Shown: positions 5,848-8,111 of the stretch, piece by piece
Position numbering within the stretch: the stretch's first letter is position 1
Layout: every line of letters starts with the position of its first letter
Source of the DNA: Acidaminococcaceae bacterium
Lineage (GTDB): Bacteria > Bacillota > Negativicutes > Acidaminococcales > Acidaminococcaceae
Length of the DNA stretch: 8,111 nucleotides
NCBI GenBank assembly: GCA_022653215.1
Contig: JALCSJ010000091.1
Coordinates: 1 to 8,111 of the forward strand
Reading direction: 5' to 3'
Made by a program: the position numbers and the translations under genes
Notes under the pieces: generated by a model
Seen by the model: the letters and a program-made list of their open reading frames with translations, nothing else
What the model was told of the DNA's origin: nothing
Database searches by the model: none

Positions 5848-6459
5848 ATGGACCTAAAAAAGAAGAAAATCCTTGTAATTTGTTTGCTGGTTTTTATTTG
5901 TGTGGTAATTAGTATCTGGCAGAGCAGACCTGCTGCCATAAGCGAAGGAAGCTTAACTGCTAAAGGTCAAACAGGACAAGAAGTGCTGGAAAAACAGAAC
6001 AAAGAAGCGAATAAAATTTGTGTTTACGTCAGCGGAGCAGTGAACAATCCGGGACTTCACTATCTTTCCCCGGGCAGCAGAGGTAAGGATGCGATTGAGG
6101 AGGCAGGGGGATTTTTGGCTGAAGCCAATAAAGATAAAGTTAATATGGCGAAAAGACTAAAGGATGGCAATCATATTAATGTACCTTTTTTGCCTGAAAA
6201 AAAGCGTAAAAAAATATCCCCCGGGGAACAGCCTGTTCCGGAGCAGGCAAAAGAACAGAAAACTATAACGGGAAAAGTTAACATTAATAGTGCGGCACAG
6301 GAAGAACTGGAAAAATTGCCGGGAGTCGGACCATCACTGGCCGCAAGAATCATTGCACACAGAACCCAAAAACCTTTTAACACGATAGAAGATATCAGCA
6401 AAGTCCCCGGCATTGGTCAAAAGAAGTATTTACGCCTCAAACCCTGGTTGGAGGTGTAA
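5848..6459 (+). CDS. comEA: ComEA-type competence DNA receptor (SLBB and helix-hairpin-helix)
   Basis: This 203-residue membrane-anchored protein should bind incoming double-stranded DNA outside the membrane and pass it to the ComEC channel. An N-terminal lysine cluster and one hydrophobic helix (about 8-25) form the anchor. A soluble SLBB-like domain follows (about 57-116, with VYVSGAVNNPGLH). Next comes a charged Lys/Pro/Glu linker (about 117-140). The C-terminus is a paired helix-hairpin-helix DNA-binding domain (about 142-202) with VNINSA, LPGVGPSLA and VPGIGQKK hairpins. This order is the classic Firmicutes ComEA arrangement. ATG 5848 is supported by AAAGGAG (5835-5841), 6 nt upstream. 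comEC begins one base after the stop, so the two are co-transcribed and probably translationally coupled. No comEB-like gene lies between them. Expression must contend with the terminator just upstream. Confidence 0.95.
   Translation: MDLKKKKILVICLLVFICVVISIWQSRPAAISEGSLTAKGQTGQEVLEKQNKEANKICVYVSGAVNNPGLHYLSPGSRGKDAIEEAGGFLAEANKDKVNMAKRLKDGNHINVPFLPEKKRKKISPGEQPVPEQAKEQKTITGKVNINSAAQEELEKLPGVGPSLAARIIAHRTQKPFNTIEDISKVPGIGQKKYLRLKPWLEV
6450..6456 (+). promoter_or_regulatory. comEC ribosome binding site inside the comEA end
   Basis: GGAGGTG lies within the last codons of comEA, 4 nt before ATG 6461. Its position suggests that comEC translation depends on ribosomes finishing comEA. Confidence 0.75.
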
Positions 6460-6460
6460 G

Positions 6461-8111
6461 ATGAATCATGTTTTAATATGTGCAGCTGCTTTTGCTTTGG
6501 GAGATTATTTAGCCCTAACTCAACAGGTTAGTATATATTTGTGGCTTTTACTTATGGGTTTAGGCGCATTTGGTGCAGCAGCAGGCCATTGGTTAGTCAA
6601 GATAAAAGAAGTCCTATTCTTATTTTGTCTATTTTTTCTTTTGGGAGCAGGGGCTTTGCTGGGATATCAGGCAAAAGGCTCCCAGCAACAGATAACGGCA
6701 AATCTATATGGCAGGGAAAGAATGTTCAGAGGATACATTGTTCCGGGAACAGTTAAAACCAAGCAGCATGGCTGTCTTTCTTTTACTATGTACTGGGAAA
6801 ACACCCCTTATAAAATTAAAGTGTCAATACCTAAATGGCCCAAAGCAAGAAAAATACCTTTTTATGGCAATGTGCTTCTCAAAGGGACAGTAAGACCAAT
6901 TAAGGGCTTTGGCAATCCGGGGATTCCCTCTCAGGAACTCATGGCTAAAACTCGTAATGAAATTGGCAACCTATCTGTCTTGCCGAAAAATCTCCGGCTG
7001 GAACCGGGAGAAAAAAGTCTCTGGTACTATGGGGCTCTGCTCAGTAAGAAAATGCAGAAGATTTTGAGTGAAAACATGAGCCCAAAGGACAGTGGGCTCT
7101 TGGCAGGGATGGTCCTGGGAGAAAAAAGCAATATAGATTCTGATGTCTTGAAAGAGTTTTCTGCTACAGGACTAATTCATTTGCTGGCGGTGTCAGGAAC
7201 CCATGTAGCTATTTTAATGGGTTTTGCTGTATTTTTGCTGAAAAAATTAGGACTGTCAGGCAAAAAATGCATTTTGCCGGCCAGCCTTCTCCTTATAGGA
7301 TATGTTCTGCTTTGTGGACCAAGACCATCGATTCTAAGGGCAGTACTAATGGGTATGGCCTTGTTAATAGGCAAAGCACTTGACAGACAAGAAGATACCA
7401 CAGCCGTCTGGAGCGGAGCCTTGATTTTATTGCTGGCTTTTAGACCTTGGTGGATCTTAGACCTGGGTTTTCAGTTGTCTTTTTTGGCTACCGGCGGTTT
7501 ACTGTGGCTGTTTGCACCAATAGAAAAGTTCTTGAAAAAATATCTGCCGGATAAGATAGCCGGACTTTTAGCAGTTTCTTTGGCGGCCCAGCTGCTTATG
7601 GTGCCACTTTTGGTGGAACATTTTCACCAACTGTCACTGGTTTCACCTTTAGCGAATTTACTGGTAGTGCCGATTTTAAGCATAGTTCTTACTATCACAA
7701 TGCTGGGCTTATTGGTGAGTTTATTTCTGCCTTTAGTGGGGAAATTATTCCTTGTGACGGCTTCCCAGCTTTTAGGGGTGGCCTTGTTTCCAGTTAAAAT
7801 TTTAGGGGATTTATCTTTAGCAACCTGGACCATAGGGAAAATTCCCGGGCTGCTTTGGCTGGTTTACTATGTGTGTTTGGGAGTAATATTTAAATTTTGG
7901 CCATTTACTAATTTCACTAGGGAAAAAACAAAAATTGTCCTTATCAGTTGTGTCCTTGTATTTTTCGTGGGATGGGGAGGAATGCTTTTTTGGCCAAAGT
8001 CTTTTAAGGTATATTTTTTAGATGTGGGGCAGGGAGATTGTGCTTTGGTTTTAACACCTAAGGGTGAAAGTATCATGGTAGATACAGGGGGTTTGCCCGG
8101 CAACTTTGATA
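6461..8111 (+). CDS. comEC: ComEC/Rec2 competence DNA channel, N-terminal 550 residues (3' end outside window)
   Basis: The frame runs from ATG 6461 to the window edge without a stop, giving 550 codons of a protein usually about 700-800 residues long. ComEC is the inner-membrane channel that imports single-stranded DNA during transformation. The start has GGAGGTG (6450-6456) overlapping the end of comEA. Hydrophobic helices open the protein, followed by an OB-fold-like extracellular region (about 70-190). The competence domain follows, with HLLAVSGTHVAIL (240-252), RPSILRA and DLGFQLSF. From about residue 515 the metallo-beta-lactamase-like domain begins, with DVGQGD (521-526) and VDTGG (540-544). 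The histidine-rich HxHxDH motif would be beyond the edge. The core reads SGTHVA, where many homologues have SGLHVG. No frameshift or internal stop is seen in the visible part. Confidence 0.96.
   Translation, partial: MNHVLICAAAFALGDYLALTQQVSIYLWLLLMGLGAFGAAAGHWLVKIKEVLFLFCLFFLLGAGALLGYQAKGSQQQITANLYGRERMFRGYIVPGTVKTKQHGCLSFTMYWENTPYKIKVSIPKWPKARKIPFYGNVLLKGTVRPIKGFGNPGIPSQELMAKTRNEIGNLSVLPKNLRLEPGEKSLWYYGALLSKKMQKILSENMSPKDSGLLAGMVLGEKSNIDSDVLKEFSATGLIHLLAVSGTHVAILMGFAVFLLKKLGLSGKKCILPASLLLIGYVLLCGPRPSILRAVLMGMALLIGKALDRQEDTTAVWSGALILLLAFRPWWILDLGFQLSFLATGGLLWLFAPIEKFLKKYLPDKIAGLLAVSLAAQLLMVPLLVEHFHQLSLVSPLANLLVVPILSIVLTITMLGLLVSLFLPLVGKLFLVTASQLLGVALFPVKILGDLSLATWTIGKIPGLLWLVYYVCLGVIFKFWPFTNFTREKTKIVLISCVLVFFVGWGGMLFWPKSFKVYFLDVGQGDCALVLTPKGESIMVDTGGLPGNFD

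Noticed and set aside
6171..6413. Minus-strand open frame of 80 codons
   Set aside because: Antisense shadow of comEA.
6541..6893. Two plus-strand open frames of 71 and 61 codons
   Set aside because: They are out-of-frame readings within comEC, which is continuously open from 6461 with family motifs.
7177..8103. Three minus-strand open frames of 69-78 codons
   Set aside because: Antisense shadows of comEC.

Overview
The window looks like chromosomal DNA from a low-to-medium G+C Firmicutes bacterium. A two-gene competence locus, strong Shine-Dalgarno sites, sigma-A-type promoters and intrinsic terminators all fit. The form of the Fe-S assembly scaffold and of LeuRS suggests an anaerobe, perhaps in the Negativicutes. 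That placement is an impression from protein style, not a search result.

Layout. (1) 1-734: the 3' part of a SufB/SufD-family Fe-S cluster scaffold gene, closed by a strong terminator (745-786). (2) 787-2331: an A+T-rich segment. It has about 185 bp of very A+T-rich non-coding DNA with palindromes, a good promoter, a possible 15-codon leaderless mini-ORF, then a two-gene ABC exporter (short ATPase 1035-1625, six-helix permease 1660-2331). (3) 2340-2388: an imperfect, probably bidirectional terminator between convergent genes. (4) 2387-3088, minus strand: a metallophosphoesterase. (5) 3089-3231: a divergent intergenic region with a near-consensus leuS promoter and an A+T-rich dyad. (6) 3232-5724: leuS, full length. 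(7) 5780-5829: a strong terminator only 18 nt upstream of comEA. (8) 5848-6459 comEA, then 6461 to the window end comEC. comEC has one base between it and comEA and is cut off by the window edge just after its metallo-beta-lactamase domain begins.

How the genes relate. Four units are housekeeping (Fe-S assembly, a predicted phosphohydrolase, leucine tRNA charging, DNA uptake). comEA and comEC clearly work together: the DNA receptor and the membrane channel of transformation, translationally close. The ABC pair is the accessory-looking part. It is much richer in A+T than leuS (33 G/C in 120 bases at 1381-1500, against 27 in 60 at 4501-4560, counted by hand), has its own promoter and terminators, and has no recognisable substrate. 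No RNA gene, CRISPR array, insertion sequence or attachment site was seen. I found no convincing new defence or mobile system. The best leads are the ABC cassette with its possible leaderless mini-ORF and the terminator placed directly in front of comEA.
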